DNA from: Niebla homalea
Lineage: Eukaryota; Ascomycota; Lecanoromycetes; Lecanorales; Ramalinaceae
Reading direction: 5' to 3'
Length of the DNA: 64,000 nt
NCBI GenBank assembly: GCA_019925105.1
Contig: JAHGAU010000027.1
Span: 744,001 to 808,000 of the forward strand
Shown here: positions 34,441-48,199 of the stretch, one piece after another
Layout of the letters: every line of letters begins with the position of its first letter
Numbering within the stretch: the first letter of the stretch is position 1
Program-made: the position numbers and the translations under genes
The notes under the pieces: generated by a model
Seen by the model: the letters and a program-made list of their open reading frames with translations, nothing else
What the model was told of the DNA's origin: nothing
The model's database searches: none

Positions 34441-37400
34441 CCCGAGAATGGCGACGAACGAAGGGACCCTAAAGGTCTAAAACGATGCGTATACGTATAG
34501 CTTTAATAATAGTAAGAAAGGTATATTAAGTGCAATAAGTAAAAGTGGCGTAGCGGTTAAGAATAAGGTGATAAACGGGCAAATAGCCTATATTAACAGA
34601 AACAGCGACAATACATACAGGTAATATAATAATAATAAGCCGGATAATGCTTAAAATAAATAAGGGAATTAAGGTTAATAAAATACGTATATCGAAGCGT
34701 ATAAAACGCATAATAATAAAACGGAGGTAATAAGTAAATAAGGGGGTAAGAAAGCCGGTACGGTATTAACGGCGAGGGGTACGGGCGGGGGAAGGGGCGG
34801 GAAGACCGCGGCGAAAGTACTATTAAGGGTATATAAAGGGGAAATAAGGTTAATAAGGAGGATAAGACCTTAAGGGATTAAAGGTAAAAAACGGAGACGG
34901 AGCGTCGCCCGGTAAATAAGGGCGAGAAGGCGGTAAAGGAGGCGGTAAAGGCTTTAAAAGGACTTTTTACGGTAAAATAGAAGGATATTACGTTAAAGAC
35001 TTAACCGATACTATAGATTAAACTAAAAAGCGTAAGGGACTTTTATATAAAAATAAGGGTAAAGTTAAGGGAGGCGGAGCAACTATAGGGCTCTTAAGGG
35101 GCGGTAATAAAGGCATTAATAAAGGGTAAAAATAACGGTTTAAAGCTAAATATATAAAATAAGGGTATAAAAGCGGCGGCCCCTTAAACGAAAGAAAGTT
35201 AGGCGACGAGGGTAATAAAGGGGTACCCGCGGTAAAGAATAAAAGGATAACGGAGGAGAAAACGGCCGCGTTAAAAAAGGTGAAAATAATAACGGTCCGT
35301 TTATTTAATAATAAAAAGAAGAACGCGGCGGTAAAAATAAATTCACTATAATTAATAAAGGCTTTTAAGGTAATAACGGAACCGTTAATAAAATAGATTA
35401 TTATAATATATAAACTATAAAATAAGGATATCCTCCTTAATATAACGTCTTTAAAGGTAAAAGAAAGCTTAAAGAAATTTAAAACTTAAGTTAATAAAGG
35501 AAAGTATAAGTCGGTTAAGGTTTTAAGGTAATCGTTTACCGTTATAATAAATAAGATATACCTTTTATGTTTTAAAAAAACCAAAAGAAAAGTTACGTTA
35601 AAGAGTATAAAAAGGAGAATACGGTTCTTTACTTAGGGCTTAAGATCGTTAACTATAGGCTTCCGCCGGTAATAAAAAGACTTAATTCTTTAAGATATAT
35701 AAAGAAATATTTTACCGTTATATTAAGTATAACGTTAATTAAAATATATAACGACGTCCTAAATAAAAAGATTATTAAAAAGGGATTTCTTAAAATAACT
35801 TAACTATAAAATAGGGCGGTTAATATTTATTAATATTTTAAGTATTAAGGCTATAGATATATTACTATAAAATACTTTAATATTACGAAATATATAGTCT
35901 ACGTTAAGGGTTATAATACCTATAAGTATATAGAGTTAATAATTAAAAAACTTATAAAGGATACGCTTAAATACGTTACGTATAATAAGGAAGGATACTT
36001 AATATAAGATTCCAGGTATATAATAAGGGTTAAAGAGACTAAACGTAAAGAAACCCGGATAGCCGCGAAAATCCAACGGTATAATACGTATAAAATTAAT
36101 TTAATAAGTTAATTAAAAATAACCTTAAAACGCAAGCTTAATTAACCGGATAATAAAGGGTAAATAGCGGTAAAGAAAAGAAAGCTCCTTATAATCTTAA
36201 CCTTAAAGACCGGCCGTCTTATATCTCTAATAATAACCGGGAAAATATTAAATTAAAAAACGTTTAGTTTCAATAAAAAATCCGTAACTTAAACGGGTAT
36301 AAAAAAGGGAACCCTTATGGAAATTAATGGATAATATATTAATATTTTTAAGAGTAATATAGTATAATATCCGTAATAAGGGAATTAAAGTAATAATATT
36401 AATATTTAAGTTTAAAAAAGTCAAAAACGTCGATATTATAATAATATAAGAATTATTATATAATTTATATATATATTCGTTTATTAACCCGGGGGAGAAG
36501 TTTTACTTAACCTTTAAAAAGGATAAGATAACTAGAATATACTTCTTTATAAATAAGCGGCTTAACGTAAATAATTAAGATATTATTTACTACAATAGAA
36601 ACCTTTATATACTCCGTATTATAAGGGAAGGGGACTTAAAGGGCGATTTTAATATCTATAACGTATATAACCCGCCGCCGGTTAATAAAGAAAAACCTTT
36701 TATAATACCGCTACTTAAAGAAATCTTAATTACTTTAAGTAAGCATATATTACTTAAAGACTTTAACCTATATTACTATATATAGAACGAGGAAGGACAT
36801 ATGATAAATTACGTTAAATTAAATAACCTATTAATAGTTATTACTTAGGTTAACCTTTTATTATTAATATTATAAGGGATTATTACGTAAAAGAGTTATA
36901 AGTTTAAAACGACGATTAATCTGGCCTTTAATACGGAAGGGGTTGCCGGTATAATTGTAATATATAGGTTATAAAAGGACTTAAAATATAACTTAAATTA
37001 TATACCGATATAAATAACCTTAAATTAAACCGTTAATATAACCTTATTATTACCGGTAAGGAAAGCGTAAAAAATAATTAAGAAAGTAAAGGTTTATATA
37101 AAAGCGGAAGAAATAATAGTATAATTCGCGGACCTCCTTTAACTAAATAATAAAGATTGGATTAACCTCTTTATAAAGCGAATAATAAAGGTATTAAATG
37201 AAATAATCGATAAAACTATCCCGATAACGAAACTTTCTTAAAAAGCTAAAATTTATTAAAATAAAAAATATATAACCATAATTATAAAAGTGAAAAGGCT
37301 AATTAAGTAAACTTTTAAGTATAAGAATTAAGAAATACTTAATTAATTAAGGATTACTTAAGAAGAAAAGGAAAGGACTATTAAGAAAGTTAAGTAAATA

Positions 37401-40222
37401 TACTTTCGGTTTATAATATATAACTTAATAGTCTTACCTTATAATATTTAAAAGCTAATAAAGTATAATAAAGAATAAAATAAGAAATTAAAATTTATCC
37501 TTAAATTCCCGTTTTTTAAGAAATCCGATAATATATTAATTAATACCTTTAACGGGAAAATTAAGGCCCTTAAAAAAGCATTTTTCCCCTTTCCGTTAGA
37601 AGTTAACTTGGACGATATCGACGGCGTTACGTACTTTAACCCCGTATTAATAAATAAGGTAATAATATAAAATATAATAATTAAGGTAATCAATAAATTA
37701 AAGAAAAATAAAGCCCCGGGACCAAATAGGATTCTTAATAGATTCCTAGTAATAATAATTTTACCGTTTAAAAAGGTTTTTATTTACCTCTTTTAAGCAT
37801 ACTTTAACGTTGATTATTATTTACGTAAGTTTAAGGAAATAAAGATAATTATCTTTAAGAAGCTTATTAAACCGGATTACTTTAAAGTAAAGTCTTATAA
37901 ACTTATTATACTCTTATATACGTTAAAGAAAGCTTTAAAAACGGTAATAATAAAGATCTTTAATAATTATATAAAGAACTATAGACTTCTCCTTAATTAA
38001 TAAATAAAAGTAAGGAGAAATAAGTTAATAGAAATAGCCCTTAAAGGATTAATTAACGGCGTATATACGGTATAGGGTTACGGGAAGAAGCATATTATAA
38101 GTCTTCTTTTTCTCAATATTATAGGTACTTTTAATAAAGTAAACCATTAAAGGTTATTATATAACTTAAAGAAAAAGGGGATATTACCCTTCTTAATTAA
38201 ATAAATAAAGAATTTCTTAAGTAATTAAGCTATATCAATTAACCTAGGATAAAAAATAAGCTTAATAAAGCCCGCTATAACGGGGATTCCTTAAAGATTA
38301 TTTATTTCTTTTATACTGTTCCTATTCTTTAACGGTCCTTTAATTAAAGAGCTCGTTAAGTTAAAATAGAAAATCTAAGTTAAAGGCTTTATTAACGACG
38401 TTTACCTTTTAATCTATAGTATTTTTATACGGACGAACTATTTAGAATTAAAATAGGCTTATAAAGTTTATTTTCGGTAAGCGAAAACCTACGGGGTTTA
38501 ATTTACGTTATATAAGTATAAATTCATTTATATAATTAAAAGCCTAAGGTTATACGATATAATAACTATAGTAAACCTAAATAAAATTACGGTAAAGCCG
38601 GATACCAATATTAAAGTCCTTAACCTTTAAGTAAATAAGAAGCTTAATTAAAAGGACTATATAAGAAAGATCTAAAAAAAGATAACTTTATAAGAAAAAG
38701 GCCTTATTTATCTCGCCGTATCAATATAGGGAGTTACGTTATAGAAAACCCGGACTATTTATTAAACTATAATAAAGTTAACTATAATATACGTTACGGC
38801 TATTTAATATATACTTAAGGGTACTCCGGGATATAAGAAAAAGTTTATCTAGATATTATAGAAAGTCCAGAATTAATATTTAAGAGTAATTAGCGGTACC
38901 TATAAAGTAATTTTAATCCCGATATTAAAGTTTAAGGTCTTTATACCGCCGATTAAAATTTTATTAAATTAAATAATCGTTTAAGTAAAGTTAAAGAAAT
39001 ATATATACTTAATTACGATAATAGGAAACGGGCGGATCCGCTAGACTTTTAATAAGCTTAAAGTTAAAAGGAATAAATTAAAAATACTTATCTCCTTTCT
39101 TATTAAAATAAAGTAAAAATAAGTTAAGAAAAAGGTTAATTTTACCGGTATCCCGAAGGCTAGCTTAAGTAAGTATAAACTCCTATTAAGCGTAAGAAAA
39201 ACCGAGACTAAAAGGATTTAAAGAGCGAAGGCTATAACGATTACCTTATAGGCTATAATAAAGTAAATTAAACGTTAACGGAGGTATAAAGACTTTATAC
39301 CTTAAAGTTATCGTTACTTAACTCTTAACGATAAAAAGATTATTAATAAGTATCTCCGCCGCTATAATATTATAAGGAAAAATAATAACGTATTAACGAT
39401 TTAACTCCGGACGGATAAAAACGGATTAACTTATTTCCTATTTACTATATATATTAAGGGTCGGATAAACGCCGGATATAAGTACGGATAAAGGAAGTAA
39501 AATACTATATACGTCCTTATTTCTTATCTTTTATTTACGGAAATTAAGTTAAAACTTATCATAAAAGTTAATATTTATAATTACCGCTAAATATTATTTA
39601 TGAAGCGAAGTATCCGGGTAGCCGTTAAATTTATAATATTTACCGGATTATTATTATAGTTTAACTTTACTATAAAGATAAACGAAATTACCGAAAACCT
39701 TACGGAGAAGGCCCGTTACCGGTTAAAGAAGAAAAAAAGGAGCGGAAACCGGTTATATTAATTATATAAACCGGAAAGCATCTTTTATAGCCATAAGGAT
39801 ATAATAATAAACGCTTATTAAAAGTTTTTAAAAAAGTTAACGGCAATAATAATATAAAAAGGGTATATAGTAAATGCGTAAATATTAATAAGGATATTTA
39901 AAGGTATTATATAAGGTTAAAATAATATAAATATATAAAGGAGCGGAAGAGTAATAAGCTTAAAGATAGCCTTTATAAGGATACGGTCGTAATATTACGG
40001 ATTTTCTTAGGGGAGTTAAAATATAAAAAGTATATAAATAAATTACTACTCTTTAAACGGCCGTTAATATCCTTTACCCTAGGGGATAAAGGGTAAAGGC
40101 CTGGTAAACGCCGGTTTTTACCCTAACGTTATAAATATCAGGTTTTTACGGTTATTAATAAGGCTAAAAGGCCGCGTATTAAGGAATACCGGAATTAGCT
40201 TAATTAAACCCGTAGTATAAAT
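34441..40222 (+). mobile_element. RIP-mutated LINE (Tad1-like non-LTR retrotransposon)
   Basis: Domains appear in LINE order on the plus strand. At 35834-35935, two former CCHC knuckles keep exact spacing but with Tyr at the ligand positions. At about 36744-36780, HILLKDFNLYY recalls the GDFNLHH motif of the endonuclease domain. At about 37710-37742, KAPGPNRILNR is a classic reverse-transcriptase block, followed by LFLNIIGTFNKVNH (about 38106-38150), LFFNGPL, and GFINDVYLLIYS (38385-38420) in place of the F-x-D-D box. Many stops interrupt all frames; nearly all changes fit C-to-T or G-to-A. The 3' end is fixed by homology to copies at 41797-42405 and 48200-48775. The 5' boundary is a rise in G content at about 34441 and is approximate. 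Confidence 0.8.
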
Positions 40223-40224
40223 TA

Positions 40225-40400
40225 ATTAATTAATTAATCAATATATTCTTATTATTTATTATTTTTAATATTTATAATATTAATTAATTATTATTCTTAT
40301 TATTTATTATTTTTATTATTTATTATATTCTTTCTTTCTTATTTATACCTTTATTTATACCCTTATTTATACGTTTAATAAACCTTATACTTTTTATAAG
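40225..40400. repeat. T/A low-complexity tract after the LINE
   Basis: Irregular TTATTATTTATT and TAATTAATTAAT words follow directly on the LINE 3' end. They may derive from its tail. Confidence 0.5.
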
Positions 40401-40499
40401 CTATTTATTAAACCTTTTATTAAGCCTTTTAAAAAAGGATTTAAGCAAGGAATTATTTACGTTATTATTTACGTTATTATTATTAAATAATAAGAGTAT

Positions 40500-40612
40500 T
40501 AAGGTAAAAAATAGGTATTATATATATAATAGGTATTTATTGGATTATAGAGGTACGTAATATAAGTATACGCGTTAAGTTATTATATCCCTTTAAGCCT
40601 TAATTACCCGTA
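40500..40612 (+). repeat. RIP-mutated copy of a short dispersed element
   Basis: GGTACGTAATATAAGTATAC followed by GCGTTAAG aligns with the better preserved copy at 46915-47010. Every difference in the core is a C-to-T or G-to-A change. Confidence 0.65.
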
Positions 40613-40755
40613 TATAAGTTATATATATAATAATTATTAAGGCTATAATTACTTATAATTCTTAAACCCTTAAAATATATTTTATTTAAATTAATAATAT
40701 AACTATATTTTAAAAGTTTTATCTTATATAAAATTATTTAATTTTTAATAGAAAT

Positions 40756-41066
40756 TTTAAGATAAATATTAAAATTAAAATTAAAATAAAAACTAAAATA
40801 AAAATTAAAATTAAAATTAATAAAAAATAAAATAAAAAGTAAAATAAAAAGTAAAATAAAAAGTAAAATAAAAAGTAAAATAAAAAGTAAAATAGAAAGT
40901 AAAATAAAAAGTAAAATAGAAAGTAAAATAAAAAGTAAAATAAAAAGTAAAATAAAAAGTAAAATAAAAAGTAAAATAAAAAGTAAAATAAAAAGTAAAA
41001 TAGAAAGTAAAATAAAAAGTAAAATAAAAAGTAAAATAAAAAGTAAAATAAAAAGTAAAATAAAAA
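40756..41066 (+). repeat. 6-bp then 12-bp A-rich tandem repeats
   Basis: AAAATT-type hexamers (40756-40815) pass into about 20 copies of AAAATAAAAAGT (about 40827-41066), with occasional AAAATAGAAAGT variants. Confidence 0.9.
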
Positions 41067-41673
41067 TCAGAAGAAGAATTATAATAAAAATTATAATAAA
41101 AATAATTATAAAAATTGAATTAAAAATTATATTAAAAATTAAATTAAAAACTATAATAAAAATTATAATAAACTTTTTTTCTATAAATTTAATAAAGTAT
41201 AATTATTAATATAGTAAATTTAAGTAATTATATTTTATTATTATTTTTTTTAAGTTAAGTAAAAATTTCTTATTATTTAAACTTTTTTCTTATATTAAAA
41301 TTATAAACCTTCTATGGTTTATTAATTTTTATAATACTTTTCTAATATCTTTTATTATATTTTTTATTAATATTTTTATTAATATACTTTTTATAATAAA
41401 CGTTATATATATATAAATAATAAGTATATTCTATTTAATTAATAATTCTTTATTAAGGATACTATATATAAATATAAGATAGTATCTTATTTTTAAAATA
41501 ATAATATTTTATTTTTAATATTTTACTATTTTTAATATCTTATATTTATAAGTATATATACGTATCCGTTATACTTTTTATAAAATTATCGTTATAAAAT
41601 TATTTAGTATTATAAATACGATAAAGAATTACGTTATTATAAATATTATAATTTTTATATATATAATTAATTT

Positions 41674-41676
<3 letters not shown>

Positions 41677-41704
<28 letters not shown>
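41677..41704. repeat. Poly-T run
   Basis: About 28 consecutive T bases, shortly before a LINE 3'-end copy of minus orientation. Confidence 0.9.
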
Positions 41705-41708
<4 letters not shown>

Positions 41709-41796
41709 ATTTGTTTTTTTTTTTTATATTATAATTTAATTATTTTTTTATTTATTTTTAATTCTTATACTTTAATAATTATTATTAATTAAAAAT

Positions 41797-42405
41797 TTAA
41801 TTTATATTACGGATTTATTTAAGTTAATTCCGGTATTCCTTAGAAATTTATTATTAAGTTCTATTAATAACCGTAAAAACTTAATATTTATAATATTAAG
41901 ATTAAAAATTATTATTTATTTAACTTTTATATTTATTTTAAGGATAAAAAATATTTATAATTATTTAAAGAAAAATAATTTACTTATATATTTTTTTTTT
42001 TTAGAAAACGTATAATATTATAATTAAATTTTTTAAGGATTATTTTTAAATTTATTAATTTTTTATTTCTTTATAAATCCGCTTTATATTAATATTTTAA
42101 GTAATACCTTTATATAAAATTAATCCGTAAAGAAACGGAAAATAAATAAGTTTAAATATAAGCTTTAAAAAAACTTAATTATAATATATTATAAGTTTTC
42201 TTTAAAAAAATATATAAATAAATTATTATTCTTTAAATAATTAAAATACTTTTTATCCTTTAAGATAAAAGTAAATATTAAGTAAATACCGGTTTTTAGT
42301 TTTAATATTATAGATATCAGGTTTTAATAATTATTAATAAAACTTAATAACCGATTATTAAAGAATACCGGAATTAAATTAATTAAAATTATAATATAAA
42401 TTAAT
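41797..42405. mobile_element. Two LINE 3' ends in head-to-head inverted arrangement
   Basis: 41797 to about 42110 matches the reverse complement of the LINE 3' end (39900-40222). About 42110 to 42405 matches it in direct orientation, including the words ATACCGGAATTA and ATATCAGGTTTT. The two truncated copies meet at their 5' sides, forming an imperfect palindrome with arms of about 300 bp. Both are RIP-mutated more strongly than the main copy. Confidence 0.7.
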
Positions 42406-44735
42406 TAATTAATAACTATAAATACTTTTATTAATATTTACGTTATTATTATTTTAATGATATTTATTTTCTTATTTTTTTTATTACGATTATTTCTTTT
42501 TAAGGATTTTAAATAAGTATTTATTATTATATCTTTTTAACTATAAAATATATTTATTAATTTATATAATTATTACAATTAATATTTACCCTTTTTTCTC
42601 CTTTTTAATTAAGAACGGATTTTCTTTATAAAGTTTTTAATGATTTATTTAATATATTAATAAAATTAAAATTAAAATATTAAACTTATAAATATTATAA
42701 ACTTTATAATTACTTAAATATTTTATTTTATAAAAAATGTTTTAAAATAATTATTTATTTTAATTTTTTAATTAATTTTATTTTAAGCTTTATAAATAAT
42801 AAATAAATAAATAAATATATAAACCGTATTTTACTCTTTTTATTTATACTTTTAATTAACGTCTATTTAATTATTAAGGTATATAGTAAAAAGAAAATAA
42901 GTTATTTTATTTTTATTTATTTAAAGTTAAATTATTAATATATTACTATTTTTCCTTTTAATTCCGTAACAGCGGAGGTAATTATTAATAATTTCTTTAT
43001 TATTTAAAGCCGGATACCGTTATTTTTAAAGGATTAGTCCCTTATATTTATATTAACGTTTAATTTATCGTATTTTAATTTATTTAATAATTATTATTAT
43101 CTTTATTTTTATAAATTTTTTAACCTTTATTTCCTTTATAACGGATAATAATTATGTATATTTTTATTAACTTTTTAAATATAAATAAAAAATTATTTTT
43201 TTAATTTATCTTAATTTTACCTTATTAAGAAAGATAAATATTTTTTCTTTATTCTTTTTTATTTAAAACTTCTTAAAGTTTAAACGGATACGTTTATTTT
43301 TTATTAATATAATTATACATATTTTTTTTTTTTTTTAAGTTTTATATAAATAATTATTTAATTAAAAAATAATTTGATTAATAATATAAAGATTTCGGAT
43401 TTTAATACTGGGATAAAAATTATTTAATAAATATTATTAATTACTTTTAAGTATTAATTTTAGATTTTTTATAATTATTAAATAAACTTTTTGTTATATT
43501 TAAGGGTACTTATAAATATATATTAAATAGTTTTTTTATATATTATAACCGGCTTTATATTACTTAGTAAATCGTTTTAACCTTTTATAAAATAATTCTT
43601 TACGTTAATATTATAAGGTAAATAAAGTTTTTTTAATAAAATTATTTTCTTTTAAACTTTTTCTATATAATATTTTTAATAACATTTTTTATTAACTTAA
43701 AAATAAGAATTTTAATATTAATTTCCGGTTATATTATAATTTTAATTAAATTTTATTATAATTTTTATTATATATATATATAATATAAAAAATACGTAAA
43801 AGGAATTATAAGTATAAAATACCCTTTATATATAAAGGATAAATAATCCTTAAGATCTTATTTTTATTAAAATAAAATTATTATTTATCTATTATTATAC
43901 TTTATAATTCATATATTAATATTATTATATTACATAATTTCGGATTCTTAATTATATAAATAAGTTTTATAATAAATATAATACGTATAATACGTATAAA
44001 ATATAATATTATCTTAAAAATAAGATACTTATATATATATATATAAAATAAACTTTAAATAACCCGTTTATTTTAAAGGATAAATAATTATTATATATTT
44101 TATACTTATTATTAATATATATATTATATTTATTATGATTTTATATTTATATAATATAAATTAGGTATTATATATTTTTATTTAATATAAATATATTTTA
44201 TAAGCTTATTTTAACTTTATTAACTTTTTAATTAATAAATTATTAAATAATTAAAATAAAAAATTAAGAAAATAAATAACTTTTATAATATTCTATTTAT
44301 AATTAATTTTAATTAAATTTATTTCTTAATTTAAGTTAATGAATATTATTTAATTATTAAAAAGCTTTTTATTTATTTTATAAAAAAAAATAATAACCTT
44401 TTATTTTATAAACCATAAAGTAATCTTTAACTATTTATTATATTAAGAATTTAATAATATTTAAAGGGAAAAAATTTATTATATATTTTTCCCTATAACT
44501 TTATACTTTATATACGTTATTGATTAAATTTTTTAAGGTTATTTTTTTTAATTTTCTTTCTTTATATTTATTTATTAATTAAGAAAAAACTTATATTTTT
44601 CTTATATTATTATTAAAAATTTTTATAATTATAATTTTTAAGGCTTTTTTTAACGTATAAAAAAGTATAATTAATTTATAAATTTTTATTTTCAAATAAC
44701 TTAATTTAATTTAATTAATTTCTTAAAAATAATAG
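42406..44735. other. RIP-destroyed AT-rich DNA
   Basis: No open frame or readable domain was found. The composition is the same as in the rest of the AT-rich block. Confidence 0.6.
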
Positions 44736-44895
44736 TTTTAGTTTCTGTAGCGTGCTTAGTATAAAGGGTAAAATGTATATAATATATATAATTATTAAGT
44801 AACTAACTATATAAATGTTATATATATGAAGGTACGCGCCAAGCAAGCGGAATAAGGTAAACCCGCTCCGGGTATTAAAGATTAGCTCTGTTAAT
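44736..44895. other. Less mutated patch, possible LTR or short element
   Basis: AGGGTAAAATG followed by an alternating AT run resembles the start of the 46915 element. GAAGGTACGCGCCAAGCAAG and AACCCGCTCC are GC-rich words in AT-rich surroundings. Identity unknown. Confidence 0.35.
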
Positions 44896-46054
44896 GCTTT
44901 AATAGTTTCTTTAATCTTATAAAAGTAATAATGAATTTTAAAGTAAATTTAAAATAAATTTATAAAGATTTTTTAAATAATAATATTATTATTATTTAAA
45001 ACTTATTCAGAATTCCGTTAAAAATTTAAAGGTTTTATCTTTTTAAAATATTAATTATTTTATTTTTTATTTTAAAATAATTTTTTTATTACTATTTATT
45101 AAGTTAAAATAACTTTTTATTAATATTTATTAAGTTAAAATAACTTTTTATTAATATTTATTAAGTTAAAATATATAATTTCTTTGATATCCGTTAAATC
45201 GGTTTTTAATAAAAGGGGGAAGAAAGCCTTTTAAGGGCCTAAATTTTACTTTTAAAGGTATTAATTATTCTATTATTAAGCTTCTTAAAAAATAGGAATT
45301 TAAAAATAAAAATAAATTTCTTATTTATTATTAAGGACTTAATAAAGCTAATCTTTACCGTAGAACGGGTTCCGTATTATTTAATACCCGTATTTATTAT
45401 ATATAGCTTACTACTATATACTTAAATACTTAATAACTATATATATTATATATATTTTTATTCTTTATATTAAGTACGTTATATTTTATTCTTTATTATA
45501 TTTAAAAACGTTTATTTTTTATTAAATAAAATAATTCAGCTATAAGTTATTAATTAAAAATCTATTTATCCATTTATTTTTTTTAATAATCTTTTCTTCT
45601 TCCTTTTACGTTTTTTTTATTTTTTTAATTTTTTTAATTTCTTTAATTATTACTATATATTTTTTAATTTAATAAATCTTAATTCTTTAAGATAATTTTA
45701 TTATCGGGATTACTATATTGATTATTTTATTTAACATTTTTATAATTTACTTTATAAAAACGTTAATTTAATCTTTATTATTTAAATTAAGAAGTTTTAT
45801 TAATTACGTTATTATTTTTTCTTTTTTTATATATATTTTAACTTTTTTAAATATTTTTTATACCCTTTTTATTGATATTAACGGCTTTATATTAATATAT
45901 TAATTTAAGGTTATTTATATTAATAAATAATTTAAGTTATAATTTTAGTTTTTTTAATTATTATAGATTATTATTATATTAATAATCCTTTCCGTATTAA
46001 ACGTTAAATTAATTATTATCTTAAATCCTTAGATTTTTAATATCAGGGAACTAA
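44896..46054. other. AT-rich DNA, no readable gene
   Basis: There is a three-fold partial repeat of TTATTAATATTTATTAAGTT at about 45085-45170, and otherwise only RIP-like sequence. Confidence 0.5.
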
Positions 46055-46205
46055 TATATAAGGTCTAGCTATGAACGGAATAATAGCTATGAGGGTGTCT
46101 ATGGTACAGGTCCGTCCATAAAGGTAAGTGGGTGCCAAGCCACTAGTCCCAGAACGGTAACATAGCTGAAGGCCTGGGAGCAATAGGTATAGAACCGTGA
46201 CATTT
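46055..46205. other. Unmutated GC-containing island
   Basis: Words such as GTACAGGTCCGTCCATAAAG and GTGGGTGCCAAGCCACTAGT keep CA and TG dinucleotides in the middle of RIP-saturated DNA. A small stem AGTGG...CCACT is visible. No tRNA cloverleaf could be built. It may be a fresh insertion or an LTR fragment. Confidence 0.45.
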
Positions 46206-46914
46206 TATATTATATTATTTTAAAGTATTAATAGCGAAAAATTAAATATTAGAATAATAATTAATAATTCCGTTAACTTAATATAATTAATTATACGGGA
46301 TTTTTATTTTATATATTTTAATAAAAATAAAAACTTCTTAATATAATATATTTACCGGATAATAATATAATACTTTAAAATAGTAATATTATTAAAGGCT
46401 TTACTTTATTAATCAATAACGAATTATATATATTATAAATATTTAAGTTACTTTCCGTATTCTTTTTTTATATAATTTAAAGCGTATATAAGTTCTTATT
46501 TTAATAAGTAGCGTTTTTATTATTAATCTTTAGCTTTTTATTTATAAAGAAGTATATTTAAGTTATTTCATTTTCTTTAAATATTAAAGAAAATCTTTTC
46601 TTTACGTTAAGTAAAAAATCTATATATAAGTTATATAATAAGTTTTATATTATTTTTATATTAACGTTTTTTACTTTTTAAACTTAAATATTAATAATAA
46701 TATTTTAATCGTTTTATTTTATACGTTATATTATATTACTCTTAAAAATATTAATATATTATATACTGATATCCGTTAAGGTTTCTTTATTAATTTTTAT
46801 ATAAGCTGTTAACCTTTAATATCTATTATATAATTAATTATTTTTTTATTAAAACTTTTATTATATTTATTTATATAATTTTCATTCAGTATAAAACTGT
46901 TAAATACTGGAAGT

Positions 46915-47010
46915 ACTAAGGTAAAATGTGGGTATAATATATATGATAAGTGTTTATTTAGCTATAAAGGTGCGCAATATAAGTGTACGCGTTAAGCCAC
47001 TATACCCTTT
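46915..47010 (+). repeat. Short dispersed element with GGGTATA inverted ends
   Basis: The core begins TGTGGGTATAATATA, contains GGTGCGCAATATAAGTGTAC, and ends CCACTATACCC, so GGGTATA and TATACCC form short inverted ends. The mutated relative is at 40500-40612. Confidence 0.6.
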
Positions 47011-47465
47011 TAATACTAATGCCCGATAAGCTCTTAATATACGCATATTATATATAATAAAAATAGATATATAAGATTTATAAAATTAATTATTTATATA
47101 ATAAAAAATTTTATATATTAATATTATACCGGGATTAAATTTAAAAGATATTATTAAAACTTTATTAAGATTTTATATTTTAATAAAAATTATATTAAAG
47201 CTTTTTATAAAAAGTTAATAATAAAAATTTAAAAAATAATAATATAAAGAAAAATTAAATTAAAAAAGTATCGGTAAAAGTCTTTTTATATAATTAAAAT
47301 AATATAAAATCTTTCTGAATTTAATTCAATTAAAATTATTAATATTTATATAATTAAATTAAAGTAACTTTCTTATATTATATATTTAATCCCGTTAATA
47401 AAAACTCGTTATTAAGCTTAATTATAATTTAATTTTAATTAATAATTATAAAAATTAAAGATTCT

Positions 47466-47487
47466 TTTTTTTTTTTTTTTTTTTTTT
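47466..47487. repeat. Poly-T run
   Basis: About 22 consecutive T bases. This is another poly-T tract upstream of a minus-oriented LINE 3' end (48200), although about 700 bp away. Confidence 0.9.
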
Positions 47488-48199
47488 ATTTTAATATAAT
47501 TTTATAAATTATATAGAAGACGTATAATATTAAACTTTTATTAATTTTTATTATTTCTTATCAGGTTTTTTTATTTTTTATCGATTCTTATTTTATAAAT
47601 ATATATATTATATAGATATATTATATTTTTACTTTTTTTTAATTAAAATAAATTATTAATATTTTATTAATTTATTTTACTTTTTTATTCTTACGATTTT
47701 TTTTTAACTTTATAAAAGGTTTTTTTAAAAATATATTTATAAATAGTTCTTTTTAATTTATTTCCGTATAAATTTAATTTTATAAAAATAATATTTTTAC
47801 TTATATAAAATATTAATTTCTATTAAAATTTTAATATTTATATATAATTTTAATTTCTAATATATATAAATAATTTAAATAGTTATATAATAAATATAAT
47901 TAATATTAACGTTAATTATCAACTTTATATTAATAATAATTAACTTTATTTATTTTTAAAGTTATTTATTAATAATAAGCTTTTCTTAAAATATTTTTAT
48001 TTATTAAGATATTTAAATAGAATATACGGTAATTATAAATAATAAAATTATAGTATATATTACTTTATTTACGATAAATAACCTTAAGATTATATTTACG
48101 TAAAGGAAAAAATATTAATATATTATTTAAAAAAAAAATTAATTTATATAGCTTATATAAGTTTAATAAATAAACGTAAATTAATATTTAATAATATTA

